Made by a program: the position numbers and the translations under genes | The notes under the pieces: model-generated | Told to the model about the DNA's origin: nothing | Databases searched by the model: none | What the model saw: the letters and a program-made list of their open reading frames with translations, nothing else | Part shown: piece by piece, positions 48,201 to 58,053 of the stretch | Layout: every line of letters begins with the position of its first letter | Numbering within the stretch: position 1 is the stretch's first letter | Assembly: GCA_002005505.1 (NCBI GenBank) | Contig: KV908615.1 | Coordinates: 122,899-186,898, forward strand | Direction of reading: 5' to 3' | Length of the DNA stretch: 64,000 bases | Origin: Botryococcus braunii | Lineage: Eukaryota > Chlorophyta > Trebouxiophyceae

Positions 48201-50509
48201 GTGAGCGAGAGGGGAGGACTGAAGGTGACACAGAGTCACAGGGACCAGGGGAAGCACAGGAATTGGGGCAGGACACCGAGAGACCTGCTTTACTTGTAAG
48301 AGATGAGAGGGGGGCAGTCTCTGATCAGACTGCAGATGGTCCAAGTGAGCTGAGATGTATGGGTGGGACCTGCTCAGTACCTGAGAGTAATGTTAGCGAT
48401 GAGAACTCTATCAGTGATGCCCAAGGACAATGTGGTGCCAGCCACGCAAGCATGGGCCATGCATGGGAGTGTGCTGCTGGGCCTGCGCCCCAGCGCTCAT
48501 GTCTAGTGGGCAGCAGACAGAGAGAGAGAGAGACATGGGCACAGCAGCAAAATAGACCAAGTGCTCATGCAATGCAGAGTGGTTCACGTGTCTGTGAGAG
48601 TCCTGACGGGACTGCAAACCGTCAGCCATGTGAGAGTGTGTCTGAGGAGGTGAATCGGAAGCCAAGACAGTGTGAGAACTCCCCCAATTACAAGAGCTTT
48701 CCGAGAGGTACCTGTGTTTGGGAGGATGATGTGAGAGAGGCTGGCAGCAAGCTTGAGAGGGCAAGCTGTGAGTCTAAGAGAGAGAAAGAGCAGAGGGAGA
48801 GATCTGGATCTTTACCAACAGTTCCCACGTGCTGTGCGGCGACATTCAGCGAAAGAGTAGTGGATGAGAGTGAGAGTAAGAGTAAGCAAGAGCAGGGGAA
48901 GCATACTGGGGTGCGTTTTGGGAAGATCAGTGTGCCTTCAAGTCTCAAGGAGGCACAGCAGTCCCCACAGTGGGAGTACTGGAAGGCTGCAATGCAGGAG
49001 GAGCAAAACTCCTTAGATGCCCATGAGGTGATGGAGTTTGTTCCTAGACCTCGTGGGCACAAAGTTATCCCAGTTCACTGGATTTTTTCAGTGAAAATGG
49101 ATGCACACGGCAATGTGCTTAGATTCAAGGCCAGGCTGGTGGCTCAAGGGTGTAGGCAAAATCCAGGAGTGGATGTGATGGAGGTATTTGCTCCCACCAG
49201 CAGTTATGGGTCTAGAAGAGCTTTACTGTCAGTGGCTGCACAGGAGGGTCTTGAAATTCACCAGGTGGATGTCAAGACTGCTTTCTTAAATGGTGAATTA
49301 GAGGAGGAGGTCTATGTCACACAACCTCCTGGGTTTGAGAATGGGGATGGGAACACTGTGTGTCGCTTGAAGAAGGCATTGTATGGCCTGAAGCAAGCTC
49401 CAAGGGCATGGCATAAGACCCTTAATGAGAAGCTACATACCATGGGGTATGAGGTGTGCAAGAGTGATGCTGGGGTCTATGTGAAATGTTCTGTGGATGG
49501 AGGGAAATCCTTTGTGCTGATTTATGTTGATGATCTATTGATAGTTTCAAAGGGCATGAGTGAGATTGAGAGGGTGAAAGGGTTGCTGAAGCAGGAGTTC
49601 ACCATCCATGATCTTGGAGAGGTGAAAGATTTCTTGGGCTGTCAAGTAATGAGAGATAGAGAGAAAGGGTTGATTTCTTTGAGTTGCATCCCAAAGATTG
49701 ATGCCCTAGTTGAGAAATTTGGGCTGGATCTGGAGTCTGTGGGGCCTGACACCCCTATGACTAAGGATTTTGTGGCCACACAGCGACCTATGTCTAAGGA
49801 CAACAGTGCCAGCATTGGAGCTGGGAGTCCCTTACCTCCAGGTCACAGATATTGTGAACTGGTTGGGTCACTGTTGTACATTGCCAACACCACAAGGCCT
49901 GATATTTCCCAGGCTGTGGGAGTGCTTTCCAGGTACAGGATTACTCCCACCACTGCTCATTGGAATGAAGCCATCAGAGTGTTGAAATATCTGATGGCTA
50001 CCAGGGATCTTGTGTTAGTACTTGGAGGGAAGGACACAGAGCTGGAGGGCTTTGTGGATGCAGATTATGGTGGTGATCAGGATCACAGGTTCTCCACTAC
50101 TGGTTACGTAATTCGTGTGTTTGGAGGAGCAGTAGTTTGGGGAAGCAAAAAGCAGTCTGCAGTGGCCACATCCACTGTAGAGGCTGAGTTTATGGCGGCA
50201 AGTGCAGCTGTCAAAGAGGCAAATTGGATGAAGGGATTCCTGGAAGAAATTGGGATTTCTCCGTGGATTGTGAAGATCCACTGTGATAATCAGGGATGCA
50301 TCAATCATCTCAGAAATCCAGTGTTCTCTAAGCATACCAAGCACATCGCGATCAGCTTCCATTTTGCACGGGAAGCTATTGCATTGGGTCAGGTGGATGT
50401 GAAATACGTTCCTTCTGCAAGGAATGTAGCAGATATATTCACAAAGCCTTTGACAAGGCAGGTGTTTCAGGGACATCGTGATGCTCTGGGGTTGGCCAAG
50501 TTTTTGTGA
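45257..50509 (+). CDS. Cop8 Gag-Pol polyprotein (copia order)
   Basis: This 1750-codon frame is collinear with Cop6 and lacks stops. Capsid, knuckle CNYCHRKGHFWRDC, protease LVDSGASVHLV, integrase HIDTVGPIS and SDRGTEFLN, RT YVDD and RNase H FVDADYGGD are all present. One change stands out: the integrase motif normally QQNGVAER reads QQIGVAER (about 47309), replacing a strongly conserved Asn near the catalytic Glu. This could weaken integration, although the element itself was integrated; the change may have arisen during its last reverse transcription. It ends GHRDALGLAKFL. Confidence 0.95.
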   Translation: MARKRSKSREPSEEEPTTEEASTSSPTRQPCTPSTSKGEGDVLPKVIATQVKVHIKLDRHGTNFVVWDNAFTAANSAKGSFPAIQSAMPGTIHNAAAMLLLYESVPEEWLGEVSSKPSAYDAYLFICKKFVGGYNTQANADWLKEMSKGMRRGETISQYVSRMINLKSCLKRNGHDLLDGHVASQIVQGLPAAANPPGLLPTAVAYPLDELAALISTTAEASGYNDDGEQPAMVMQAMPAQRETAPAPSTSGANPSKQPADTESRGEVRGTCNYCHRKGHFWRDCRKRQRDAETQRNVVAAVQQLAAMWPQGQFPGAPQPPPSVQHAFPGTGAFPLLHPPPGPPSPPSEGMPYVVSYNVLDGSKHQQSKQSWLVDSGASVHLVNNLSLLHAPTVHDHPIPLLLATSDATGGIVATGSVCLLSSQRIPVWLHHVQCVPSATTNILSVSAALRDGIRYSTDRLGAFTAVSGPSGWQMPVKPENGLYYIHNCLPVAPVKVPYSVTAALKKKCSKGQSHDCAKRFLWHSRLGHPGDPWMKRLSSEQLVTGLDTSMSPCENCPKYCEACIEGKHARPPFGESSRPAEKPLDRIHIDTVGPISPAAITGERFWVTVTDEASGWKAVLPVKSKDVIAAVVRDLILYWQTEKETTVKCIRSDRGTEFLNAKFKEFCASQGTKLETSAPYTPQQIGVAERANRTLKERTRTLLNFAAASPVMWKEALETACTLLNMGPSTGRPLSPCEMFMGYKPDVSLLRTWGCLAFVHVPDQQRGTFAPKAVAGMFTGYSPVSKAYRIYMGGGIWRESRDVQFVEHIRGATRVGMAVLPDQPQQFSYPEDLSGQLHSSNPVVPLSQRSMQNQTVSSPCSSSRPDSAFPVPSDQAATEPDSQGKPSQEGGILIVSPEASTGEQQPDLDQSGALDAIQRLAGGSADSGQHHQTLERIQQSLRNPHPATTILPPDGLSRAQRYEQRTAARDILLAQDKGEGCEREGRTEGDTESQGPGEAQELGQDTERPALLVRDERGAVSDQTADGPSELRCMGGTCSVPESNVSDENSISDAQGQCGASHASMGHAWECAAGPAPQRSCLVGSRQRERETWAQQQNRPSAHAMQSGSRVCESPDGTANRQPCESVSEEVNRKPRQCENSPNYKSFPRGTCVWEDDVREAGSKLERASCESKREKEQRERSGSLPTVPTCCAATFSERVVDESESKSKQEQGKHTGVRFGKISVPSSLKEAQQSPQWEYWKAAMQEEQNSLDAHEVMEFVPRPRGHKVIPVHWIFSVKMDAHGNVLRFKARLVAQGCRQNPGVDVMEVFAPTSSYGSRRALLSVAAQEGLEIHQVDVKTAFLNGELEEEVYVTQPPGFENGDGNTVCRLKKALYGLKQAPRAWHKTLNEKLHTMGYEVCKSDAGVYVKCSVDGGKSFVLIYVDDLLIVSKGMSEIERVKGLLKQEFTIHDLGEVKDFLGCQVMRDREKGLISLSCIPKIDALVEKFGLDLESVGPDTPMTKDFVATQRPMSKDNSASIGAGSPLPPGHRYCELVGSLLYIANTTRPDISQAVGVLSRYRITPTTAHWNEAIRVLKYLMATRDLVLVLGGKDTELEGFVDADYGGDQDHRFSTTGYVIRVFGGAVVWGSKKQSAVATSTVEAEFMAASAAVKEANWMKGFLEEIGISPWIVKIHCDNQGCINHLRNPVFSKHTKHIAISFHFAREAIALGQVDVKYVPSARNVADIFTKPLTRQVFQGHRDALGLAKFL

Positions 50510-50511
50510 GG

Positions 50512-50527
50512 AAAAGGCAAGGGGAAG
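50512..50527 (+). other. Cop8 polypurine tract
   Basis: AAAAGGCAAGGGGAAG abuts the 3' LTR. Confidence 0.85.
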
Positions 50528-51255
50528 TGTTATAATAGTGACAGAACATTTTGGTGCCTTTCCCTCAGAAGAGTAATAGTGGCCAGATCATCGTCAATTA
50601 CCAGAGAGAGCAGTTAGTAGAATGAGTAATCAGTGGCAGAACCCAGGAGTTCTGCCAGAACCAATCTAGACCAATTGCACGTTAATAAGAAAGGATTAGA
50701 TAATCGGACACGGTTTGCTCGAAAGGCTATATGCTCCTGGCTCGAAGGATTGAGGCACTTGATTGGGACATCAAAAGCACTTCGGGTGTTTGCTACTTTA
50801 CTGTTGCCAGTCAAGTCTCTTCACTCACAGACGACACTGCTTGTTTCTCTACGCACAACAAGAGTGTCGCCGGGCTTAACACCCTCGTGCCGGGACATGC
50901 AGGTAAACTGCTGTCAAGACATCATATGAACATGAACAATGGTTTAGGAAGGGTCTAGATAAGGTACAATAGAAAGGTGTAATTGCTTAGCTCATCGGAC
51001 ATTGGTAATGCAGACTATCAGTAACGTTGTTGATAGGATAGTTCGAGTTGCCGAGTGACGAGAGAGAGCAATAAACATTGTAACACTTGATTGGGACATC
51101 AAAAGCACTTCGGGTGTTTGCTACTTTACTGTTGCCAGTCAAGTCTCTTCACTCACAGACGACACTGCTTGTTTCTCTACGCACAACAAGAGTGTCGCCG
51201 GGCTTAACACCCTCGTGCCGGGACATGCAGGGAACATTACGCCCAGAATTGTACA
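50528..51255 (+). repeat. Cop8 3' LTR
   Basis: This is a 728-bp copy of the 5' LTR, followed by TSD aatac and then the rest of the Gyp4 LTR. Confidence 0.94.
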
Positions 51256-51260
51256 AATAC

Positions 51261-51640
51261 GCAGCTCCTCCTCACGCAAGCGATTCCGAGTCTCCAATAA
51301 ACAATATGGCCAACGCCAATACAATATAATACGCAACAGATATATCCAGGCCCCAAAGATAAGTGTGTCTCTCGAAGTGTGAGTCCAACATGTGGTGAAC
51401 CCGGCTACATCGCCCTTCTATGTGATGCTCTCGCGAGCACCACGAGAAGGATGACGAGAGGGCATCCTTTTGGACATTTCATGAACATCCTATATTGTGA
51501 AGCTTCTCGTAGTACGACGTGCGTGAAGACACATGCGCACACATGCAGGCGTGCACGTAATTCGAAAGACCTGCACATAATTCGAAAGGCGAGCCGCATG
51601 AGGTACGCAGACGCGGCACCGCACGCGTCACCTCACTACA
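51261..51640 (-). repeat. Gyp4 3' LTR, part 2
   Basis: This is the remaining 380 bp of the Gyp4 left LTR, ending CTCACTACA. Differences from the right LTR are seen near 51280, 51390 and 51488. Confidence 0.92.
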
Positions 51641-51647
51641 TACTCCC

Positions 51648-51817
51648 TGTAACGTACTTCCGGATACGTCCACCCGTCGGATACGGGTCTCACGTGGTCT
51701 TCGACCACGAGGGTGCATACGACTCGGTATGCACCTGTGTGAGGTCATTCTCACACGAGCCTTTGTCTTAGATCTTGCATCTAGCCTTTGTCTTCGTGAA
51801 TTTCCTAGATCATTACA
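51648..51817 (+). repeat. Gyp5 5' LTR with serial hairpins
   Basis: TGTAACGTAC to GATCATTACA, 170 bp. It contains five consecutive stem-loops: ACCCGT/ACGGGT (51672-51688), CGTGGTC/GACCACG (51693-51709), GGTGCATAC/GTATGCACC (51712-51735), GTGTGAG/CTCACAC (51737-51756) and TAGAT/ATCTA (51769-51783). The last is bracketed by direct repeats of GCCTTTGTCTT. Confidence 0.93.
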
Positions 51818-51824
51818 TTTGTTT

Positions 51825-51836
51825 TGGTATCGGCGA
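51825..51836 (+). other. Gyp5 primer-binding site
   Basis: TGGTATCGGCGA lies seven bases after the LTR, an unusually long gap. Confidence 0.78.
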
Positions 51837-51870
51837 AAACCTATTCTCTGTACTTTGTCCGTGCTCCACT

Positions 51871-53349
51871 ATGGCCGAGCTCGTTTTGCCTCGCGAGTCT
51901 ACAATTGAATTCATCTTGACGAACGAGCCATCTTTCACGAAATCGGAATATGTGCCTACATCAACTCTCGCGACTGTACCAGATTTTCTTCGGAAAGAAT
52001 TCCGTGTACCTGTGGTTGCGGGGACGAGTTCGTCTACGGCTTTTTGGTTGTGCGTGCAGGAATACGAAACCTATGATGATCTTTCTGTTGTCATATCTGA
52101 TGTACAGGCAAAACTCTCAGAGGCCACTGCCTCTCTCCGTCAGCGCCACGCCTCCTGGCTGGCTGCTCACGCGAGCTCCTACATGGTCGCACCCACGGCC
52201 TTTGGCGCAAACACAGCGTTTGCCGCCCATCAAATTGCCATAAGGGACCTCCAGTCCGCAACGAACACTTATTGGGATTATAAGTTTCTGTTGCGTGACT
52301 TGGAGGGGCCAATTCCCTCCTACGCAGGGGACCTCACGGTGGCGCTTGAAACCCATCGTGAAGAAACCAATGCCCGGCTTACGGTAGTCGAGGGCGACGT
52401 CCGATCCATGAAGGACACCCTCTCAGAGCTCCGCGACTTGTTGCTCAAGGGTACGCCTCCGCTTACCCCGACTACCGAGCTTCCTCTCAATCCGGAATTC
52501 CCTCTCGATTACGACCAAATCAATCGGAGTTCCTTCCCTTCCAAGCCTATTCGTGTTCCACCACCCAAATTCGATGGGTCCAAGGAAGGTACCAAGGTCA
52601 CCACCTGGTTTGAGCAATTTGACGACTATGCCTCTCTCATGCACATTGCACCGGGTGACTTAGTCGCAAATGCTTCACTTTGCTTGTCGGGACGTGCAGC
52701 CGAGCAATGGGCCTTAATGAAAAAGTCTCTCACTCAGCGGGGACGTGATCCTAGGGACTTTTCCACCTTCAAAACTGAAATGCTTGCTCAGTTTGTGGAG
52801 GGTAAGGTCGAACACACTGTTCGAGTTCGTCTCGCACGCTTACGACACATTCACTCTGTTGCTTCCTATCATGCAGCTTTCAGAGCAATCATGGTAGAGG
52901 CAGTTCAACACCCCATCTCGGGGCCAGAGGCTTGCTCAGCTTTTCGCAATGGTCTCAAGCCAGCTGTCTACCAGTTGGTCATGAGGGATGCCATGGCCAA
53001 GGATGAGTTCGAGCACCTTGACGTGGTGGTCAAGGCTGCCAAGGAAGCTGAGGATCTTCTCACTGTCCTTGCAGGGGGCTCTCACACTGACCACCGCAAG
53101 GAGGGTGGTTCACGTGCGGACAAGCGTCGCGCGCCACCCTTGGCCACCAAGCCTGCCAAGAAGCCTGCCCTCAACCTGCCTCCCAAGGCACTCGCTGAGG
53201 AGGTGGCCAAGTGGGCCAAGAAGGGCCTCGCTAAAGCCCTCTTCCACAGGCGCAACTCTGACGGGCGCTGCATCAATTGCGGCGTCCACGAGCACGACAC
53301 CGCGTCTTGCCCGCATCCTAACGTTGTCTTGCCACCTGCTAAACGCTGA
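51871..53349 (+). CDS. Gyp5 Gag
   Basis: The start MAELVLPRESTIEF is the first ATG after the primer site; the frame is open further upstream into the LTR but without need. A long N-terminal helical region precedes the retrotransposon gag capsid domain (TWFEQFDDYASLMHIAPG, RAAEQWALMKKS, about residues 240-400). A Lys/Ala-rich linker and the knuckle CINCGVHEHDTASC follow (about 467). The frame ends at TGA (53347-53349) shortly after the knuckle. The next frame-matched sequence is open into protease, so this may be a natural Gag terminus with readthrough, or a nonsense mutation. Confidence 0.88.
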   Translation: MAELVLPRESTIEFILTNEPSFTKSEYVPTSTLATVPDFLRKEFRVPVVAGTSSSTAFWLCVQEYETYDDLSVVISDVQAKLSEATASLRQRHASWLAAHASSYMVAPTAFGANTAFAAHQIAIRDLQSATNTYWDYKFLLRDLEGPIPSYAGDLTVALETHREETNARLTVVEGDVRSMKDTLSELRDLLLKGTPPLTPTTELPLNPEFPLDYDQINRSSFPSKPIRVPPPKFDGSKEGTKVTTWFEQFDDYASLMHIAPGDLVANASLCLSGRAAEQWALMKKSLTQRGRDPRDFSTFKTEMLAQFVEGKVEHTVRVRLARLRHIHSVASYHAAFRAIMVEAVQHPISGPEACSAFRNGLKPAVYQLVMRDAMAKDEFEHLDVVVKAAKEAEDLLTVLAGGSHTDHRKEGGSRADKRRAPPLATKPAKKPALNLPPKALAEEVAKWAKKGLAKALFHRRNSDGRCINCGVHEHDTASCPHPNVVLPPAKR

Positions 53350-55040
53350 AGGTCTGGGCCTTCAGTCTCTCCTGCACCTTCTGCAGATGTAGCTGGAATA
53401 AGTCCGGTTCCTCCTACGCCCAATTCACACTCAGATGAATTGCCTGCACCACCACTTCTAGCTGCCCATGCTTTTCATCCAGACCCTGCTGTACAAGACC
53501 TCACCATGGTCTTTGCTGGGCAGGTGTTGGACCAGCATGGCCACATCCTCTTCGACTCCGGAGCGGCGTGTAACGTCATCAGCTCCGCCTTCGTGAAGAA
53601 GCATGCATTGGAAGTGTCCCCACGGGGAAACGTGCACCCACAGCTACAACTAGCCAATGGGACGCGCGTCAACCATATGGGCCAAGTCACAGTGTCCGTT
53701 ACCGTCCAGGGTCAACGTTTCACAAGGGTTCCTTGTGTTGTGTTAGACTTAGCTATGGATTGGACTCTTATCTTGGGCAACCCGTGGTTACGTCGTTGTC
53801 GTGCTCAGTTGGACTTCGATGAGCTGACCATCAGAGGTTACACGAACAAAGCAAAGCCATTTGTTTTACGGTGTGCACCTTTGGACAAGCCTTGCCCTGG
53901 CAGCTGGTGTCAGGATACTAAGGTGTTGGTCATCTCTGCAGTGAAGGCTAAACGCTTAGTCCGTTCAGGATGTAAGTCTTTCCTTTCCACTGTAACCAAA
54001 GTCGACGAGTCTGCCATGTCTGGACCATCCCTGGTCGATGATATACTCAAGGGGTATGCTGATGTCTTTCCGGACGAGGTACCTGGGTTAACCCCAGACC
54101 GTCCTGGAATCTCTCACACAATCCCTCTGATTGACCCACATGGCAAACCTCCTTCTTGACCACTCTACCGTCTCTCTCGCGCTGAATTCCTTGAAGCCGA
54201 GAGACAGACCAAACTGCTTTTGGAAAAGGGATCCATAGAGCCCTCCACGTCACCATATGGAGCACCTATCCTCTTTGTCCAAAAGAAAGACGGGAGCTTG
54301 CGCATGGTCATCGACTATCGCGCACTTAACAAACTCACTGTCAAGAACAAGTACCCTATGCCACGCATAGATGATACTCTTGACCAACTCCAAGGCTCCA
54401 CTGTCTTCACCAGTCTGGATCTCACCTCTGGGTACCACCAGATCCGGATCACTGAGGAGGATGTTCCGAAAACTGCTTTCAGGACTCCTATGGGCTTGTA
54501 TCAATGGAAAGTCTTACCCTTCGGTCTCACCAATGCACCAGCCACTTTCCAAACTGCTATGAATACAATCTTCCGCCCATACCTCCACAAGTTTGTCTTG
54601 GTTTACTTGGATGACATCCTCATCTATAGTAAAACCCCTGAGGAGCATCGTGCACACCTGCAAAAGGTTCTGGACCTTTTGCGAGAGCATCAGCTCTATG
54701 CCAATCTCAAGAAATGCTCCTTCGCCCAGCCCGAAGTCACGTACTTGGGTCATGTGGTGTCTGCGGATGGAATCAAAGTGGATCCCCGTAAGACAGCTGC
54801 CGTAGCTGATTTTCCTACTCCTAGGAATCTCAGTCACCTACGGTCCTTCCTGGGCTTAGCCACCTACTTCCGCAAGTTCATTCGTAACTTTGCGATGCTG
54901 GCTTCCCCTCTCCACCGCCTTTCTCGTAAAGGTGTGGCTTGGGTCTGGTCTCCTGCTTGCGCTGCTGCTTTCCAAGCAATCAAGCAGGCCTTGACCACTG
55001 CTCCCTGCCTAGCTTTCCCTGATTTCTCTCAACCATTTGA
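53350..55040 (+). pseudogene. Gyp5 protease and reverse transcriptase
   Basis: It continues in the Gag frame after the TGA. The protease site is LFDSGAACNVIS. A second in-frame TGA lies at 54157-54159 in [21 protein letters not shown], where Arg (CGA) would be expected. RT follows with [35 protein letters not shown] and catalytic YLDD, then the connection domain ([20 protein letters not shown]). The frame is lost at about 55040, where RNase H should begin. All domains are recognisable; only two stops and one shift prevent a full polyprotein. Confidence 0.88.
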
Positions 55041-56969
55041 ATGCACACTGATGCCTCCCTTCATGGGCTCGGGGCCGTGCTCTATCAAAATGGTCGTCCA
55101 GTGGCCTTCGAAAGCCGAGGTCTTACACCTGCGGAAATCAACTATGCCACTGGGGAACAAGAGCTCCTGGCTGTGGTGCACGCCCTCACTGTCTGGCGCT
55201 GCTACCTTGAAGGTGCTCCTGAGTTCCGGGTCGTCACAGACCACAAAGCCATCACCTACTTGGACTCGCTTCCTACCCTTAGCCGACGTCAAACACGTTG
55301 GGCTGAGTTCCTTTCCAGGTTCCACTTCCGTTGGGATCACGTTGCTGGCAAGTCCAATGTGGTAGCTGATGCCCTCAGTCGTCACCCTGCCCTCGGCAGT
55401 GATTACACTCCACCGTGTGGCTTTGTCAATGCCATTGTGGCATCTGGGGTCTTAGCACCCCCTGACTCTCCCTGTCTACCGAGTCCATCCCTATCTGCCG
55501 TCCTCCGTTCCGGTGTGACTTCAGGGGGGGGAGAGCCCACGAGCCTGTCATGGAAAGACAAGTTCGTGCAAGGTTATTCTATGGACCCATGGTTCCAGGA
55601 TGCTGACAACTTGAAGGGTCTCCTCTCACACGAGGGTCTCTTCCTACACGACGGCAAAGTTGCCGTACCCGATGCATTTGGGTTGCGAACCCTTCTCCTT
55701 AAGGAAATGCATGACAGCCCATACGCTGGACACCAAGGTGTTCGGAAGACCCTGAAGCTCATAACCCGCCATTACTGGTGGCCTTCTATGACTCAGGAAG
55801 TGGAGAGATATGTCACCACATGCCATCTGTGCCAAAAGAACAAAGCCAGGAACCTCAAACCAGCTGGTCTCCTGCAACCTCTGGGCTTACCCTTGGCTCC
55901 TTGGCATACAGTCACGATGGACTTCATCACGCAACTACCGTCCACAGAGCGCGGCCACGATGCCATCTTCGTCATCGTGGACAAACTCTCCAAGATGGTC
56001 CATCTGGTGCCAACCACGTCGCGAGCGACAGCGGAGCAAACGGCACGCCTGTACGTTGACAACGTATGGAAGTTGCATGGGGTCCCCCAAGTGATAGTGT
56101 CTGACAGAGATCCACTCTTCACCAGCCACTTCACCAAGGCTTTGTGCGAGATACTCGGTACCAAACAGGCCATGTCCACTGCCTACCACCCTCAAACGGA
56201 TGGTCAGACAGAAAGGACCAACCAGGTACTGGAAGACATGCTACGCATGTACGTGTCGTCCAGCCAAACTGACTGGGACACCAAGTTGTCCTGCGCCGAG
56301 TTTGCTATCAACAACGCAGACCATGAAAGCACAGGAACTACTCCATTCATGCTCAACTACGGGCATCATCCATACCTCCCAGCCACGCTCCTACCCAACC
56401 TACGGGTTCCGAGCGCAGCCGGCTTCGTTCAGCGCATGCAGCGTTTGATCAATGAAGCTCGGATGGTACACCGAGTAGCCACCAACCGACAGGCACAGGC
56501 AGCCAACACAAAACGTAGGGATCTCCAGTTCTCACCGGGGGATTGGGTCCTTCTGTCCTCCAAGGACCTACGTTTTAAGCAAGGCACTCCAAAACTCCTC
56601 CCTCGCTGGGTAGGTCCATTCCAAGTCCACAAGCGCATTGGCAAACAAGCTTATGAGCTAGTTCTGCCTGCACGCTGGAGAATACATGATTTCTTTCATG
56701 TATCCAAGTTGGAACCCTACCGTAGGGATGGATCAGTTCAACCACCGCCTCCAGCGGAACTTCTCCTTGGAGAAGAGGAATACGAGGTGGACTCCATCGT
56801 AGCCCACCGTCGTGTCAATTCTCGAAATCCCGCCAAGTACGAGTACCTCGTCCAGTGGACAGGTCACTCTCCGGAACACAATACTTGGGAACCACAAGGG
56901 AATTTGACCAATGCTCCTGAAGTGCTCAAGAGGTACTGGGACACAGTCGGTCGCAACGCACCGACATAG
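55041..56969 (+). CDS. Gyp5 RNase H, integrase and chromodomain
   Basis: This 642-codon frame opens at [17 protein letters not shown], the RNase H start, with [13 protein letters not shown] and [11 protein letters not shown]. Integrase follows: zinc finger HQGVRKTLK and CHLCQKNK, then [30 protein letters not shown] and [13 protein letters not shown] for the DDE triad. The GPF-type C-terminal module ([16 protein letters not shown]) precedes a chromodomain ([29 protein letters not shown]). It is out of frame with RT by one indel near 55040. Confidence 0.9.
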   Translation: MHTDASLHGLGAVLYQNGRPVAFESRGLTPAEINYATGEQELLAVVHALTVWRCYLEGAPEFRVVTDHKAITYLDSLPTLSRRQTRWAEFLSRFHFRWDHVAGKSNVVADALSRHPALGSDYTPPCGFVNAIVASGVLAPPDSPCLPSPSLSAVLRSGVTSGGGEPTSLSWKDKFVQGYSMDPWFQDADNLKGLLSHEGLFLHDGKVAVPDAFGLRTLLLKEMHDSPYAGHQGVRKTLKLITRHYWWPSMTQEVERYVTTCHLCQKNKARNLKPAGLLQPLGLPLAPWHTVTMDFITQLPSTERGHDAIFVIVDKLSKMVHLVPTTSRATAEQTARLYVDNVWKLHGVPQVIVSDRDPLFTSHFTKALCEILGTKQAMSTAYHPQTDGQTERTNQVLEDMLRMYVSSSQTDWDTKLSCAEFAINNADHESTGTTPFMLNYGHHPYLPATLLPNLRVPSAAGFVQRMQRLINEARMVHRVATNRQAQAANTKRRDLQFSPGDWVLLSSKDLRFKQGTPKLLPRWVGPFQVHKRIGKQAYELVLPARWRIHDFFHVSKLEPYRRDGSVQPPPPAELLLGEEEYEVDSIVAHRRVNSRNPAKYEYLVQWTGHSPEHNTWEPQGNLTNAPEVLKRYWDTVGRNAPT

Positions 56970-57361
56970 GAGGTTCATCAGCGGCCTTGAGCCCCCGCGC
57001 CTGCGGGAGGGTCGTGGCTATTTAGCCGCATACTCGAGTGCACCGAGTATCCTTCCGACTTGCAGGTCAAGTGCTAGCCTTCCTACGCCCACTCCCTCGG
57101 GTCCCAGCATAAGCTGTGTCTTACTGCTGTAGTGACTTAGCTCTTCGAATCAGTGGCGTTTGGCCTGTGGCCGGCGTTACCCCGTTCACTGCGGGCTTAT
57201 TACTTAGTACACCCAAGGCAAGTTCGAACCCAAGTCCTCGGGCCTGGTGTCTTCGGGTCGTCGCTCATCAGCTCACCATCTTGTGGATGTGTTACAGTGA
57301 GCCTTCCACACTCACCCTTTGTTAGCCTCCCAGGAGCTCGGCTAGCTAAGAGGGGGAGAAA
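56970..57361 (+). other. Gyp5 3' untranslated region and polypurine tract
   Basis: I see no gene in these 392 bp. AGAGGGGGAGAAA (57349-57361) is the polypurine tract. Confidence 0.7.
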
Positions 57362-57531
57362 TGTAACGTACTTCCGGATACGTCCACCCGTCGGATACGG
57401 GTCTCACGTGGTCTTCGACCACGAGGGTGCATACGACTCGGTATGCACCTGTGTGAGGTCATTCTCACACGAGCCTTTGTCTTAGATCTTGCATCTAGCC
57501 TTTGTCTTCGTGAATTTCCTAGATCATTACA
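57362..57531 (+). repeat. Gyp5 3' LTR
   Basis: 170 bp, identical by eye to the 5' LTR, including all hairpins. Confidence 0.94.
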
Positions 57532-57536
57532 CTCCC

Positions 57537-58053
57537 CCCCCTAATCCTGTGCGTCCCCGCGCAGAAGGCAGAGCGCAACAAAACAACAAAAGACCTTCCA
57601 ACATGCGGAGACTCAGAACACTACCTACGGGCAACCCGCCTCCCGTGTTGCCAGACCCCAGCCGATCGCTGCGTATCGGGGTCCCCACCATATAGAAATA
57701 AGAATAAGTATCATTCATGACAAACATGACAAAAGACGAAACGGAGGAAACAGCTAAGTCCACGTAGAGCCAAAAGTCCAGAAGTTCATAAGTCGAGAAG
57801 TCCACAAGTCCATAAGGCAAAGTTCAAGTGAGGTTCAAACCAAGTTCGAGTCCAAAGTTCCAGAGTCCAAAGTTCCGTGTCCAGTGGCAATGAAGTGAAG
57901 CGGCCATGTCGAGCCTAATGTGCACAATGATCTATCCAGGTAAGGGACCCATGGTCCACCCTACCGGGTAAGGCAGCCTTACCCTAGCCTATCCACAGTC
58001 CATATGACCATACAGAGAGACCCCTCCAAGGAGGGCCAACCGGTCGACGGGGC
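57537..58053 (-). other. Gyp4 3' untranslated region
   Basis: It holds the rest of the interrupted polypurine tract (C-run at the left) and degenerate AAGTCCA-type short repeats (about 57755-57890). It parallels 2308-2989 in Gyp1. No gene is seen. Confidence 0.65.

Larger units (their letters stand above)
43935..51255 (+). mobile_element. Cop8: near-intact copia element, sister of Cop6
   Basis: Two 728-bp LTRs with no difference seen enclose PBS, ORF1, full gag-pol and the purine tract. TSD aatac is at 43930-43934 and 51256-51260. It shares its left TSD copy with the right TSD of Cop7. Proteins are very close to Cop6, while the LTRs differ more. Confidence 0.95.
51648..57531 (+). mobile_element. 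Gyp5: chromovirus inserted in the Gyp4 polypurine tract
   Basis: Two 170-bp LTRs, identical by eye, have TSD ctccc (51643-51647, 57532-57536). The target is the C-run complement of the Gyp4 polypurine tract. Despite identical LTRs, gag-pol has two in-frame TGA codons and one frameshift. Confidence 0.95.

Noticed and set aside
51672..51783. CRISPR array or MITE in the hairpin-rich stretch
   Set aside because: The stems differ from each other in sequence, there are no equal spacers, and the stretch lies inside a matched LTR pair.
53347..54159. UGA as a sense codon in this genome
   Set aside because: Intact frames such as Cop6 and Cop8 gag-pol and ORF1 end in TGA, and most intact frames have no internal TGA. 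Nonsense or local readthrough is enough.
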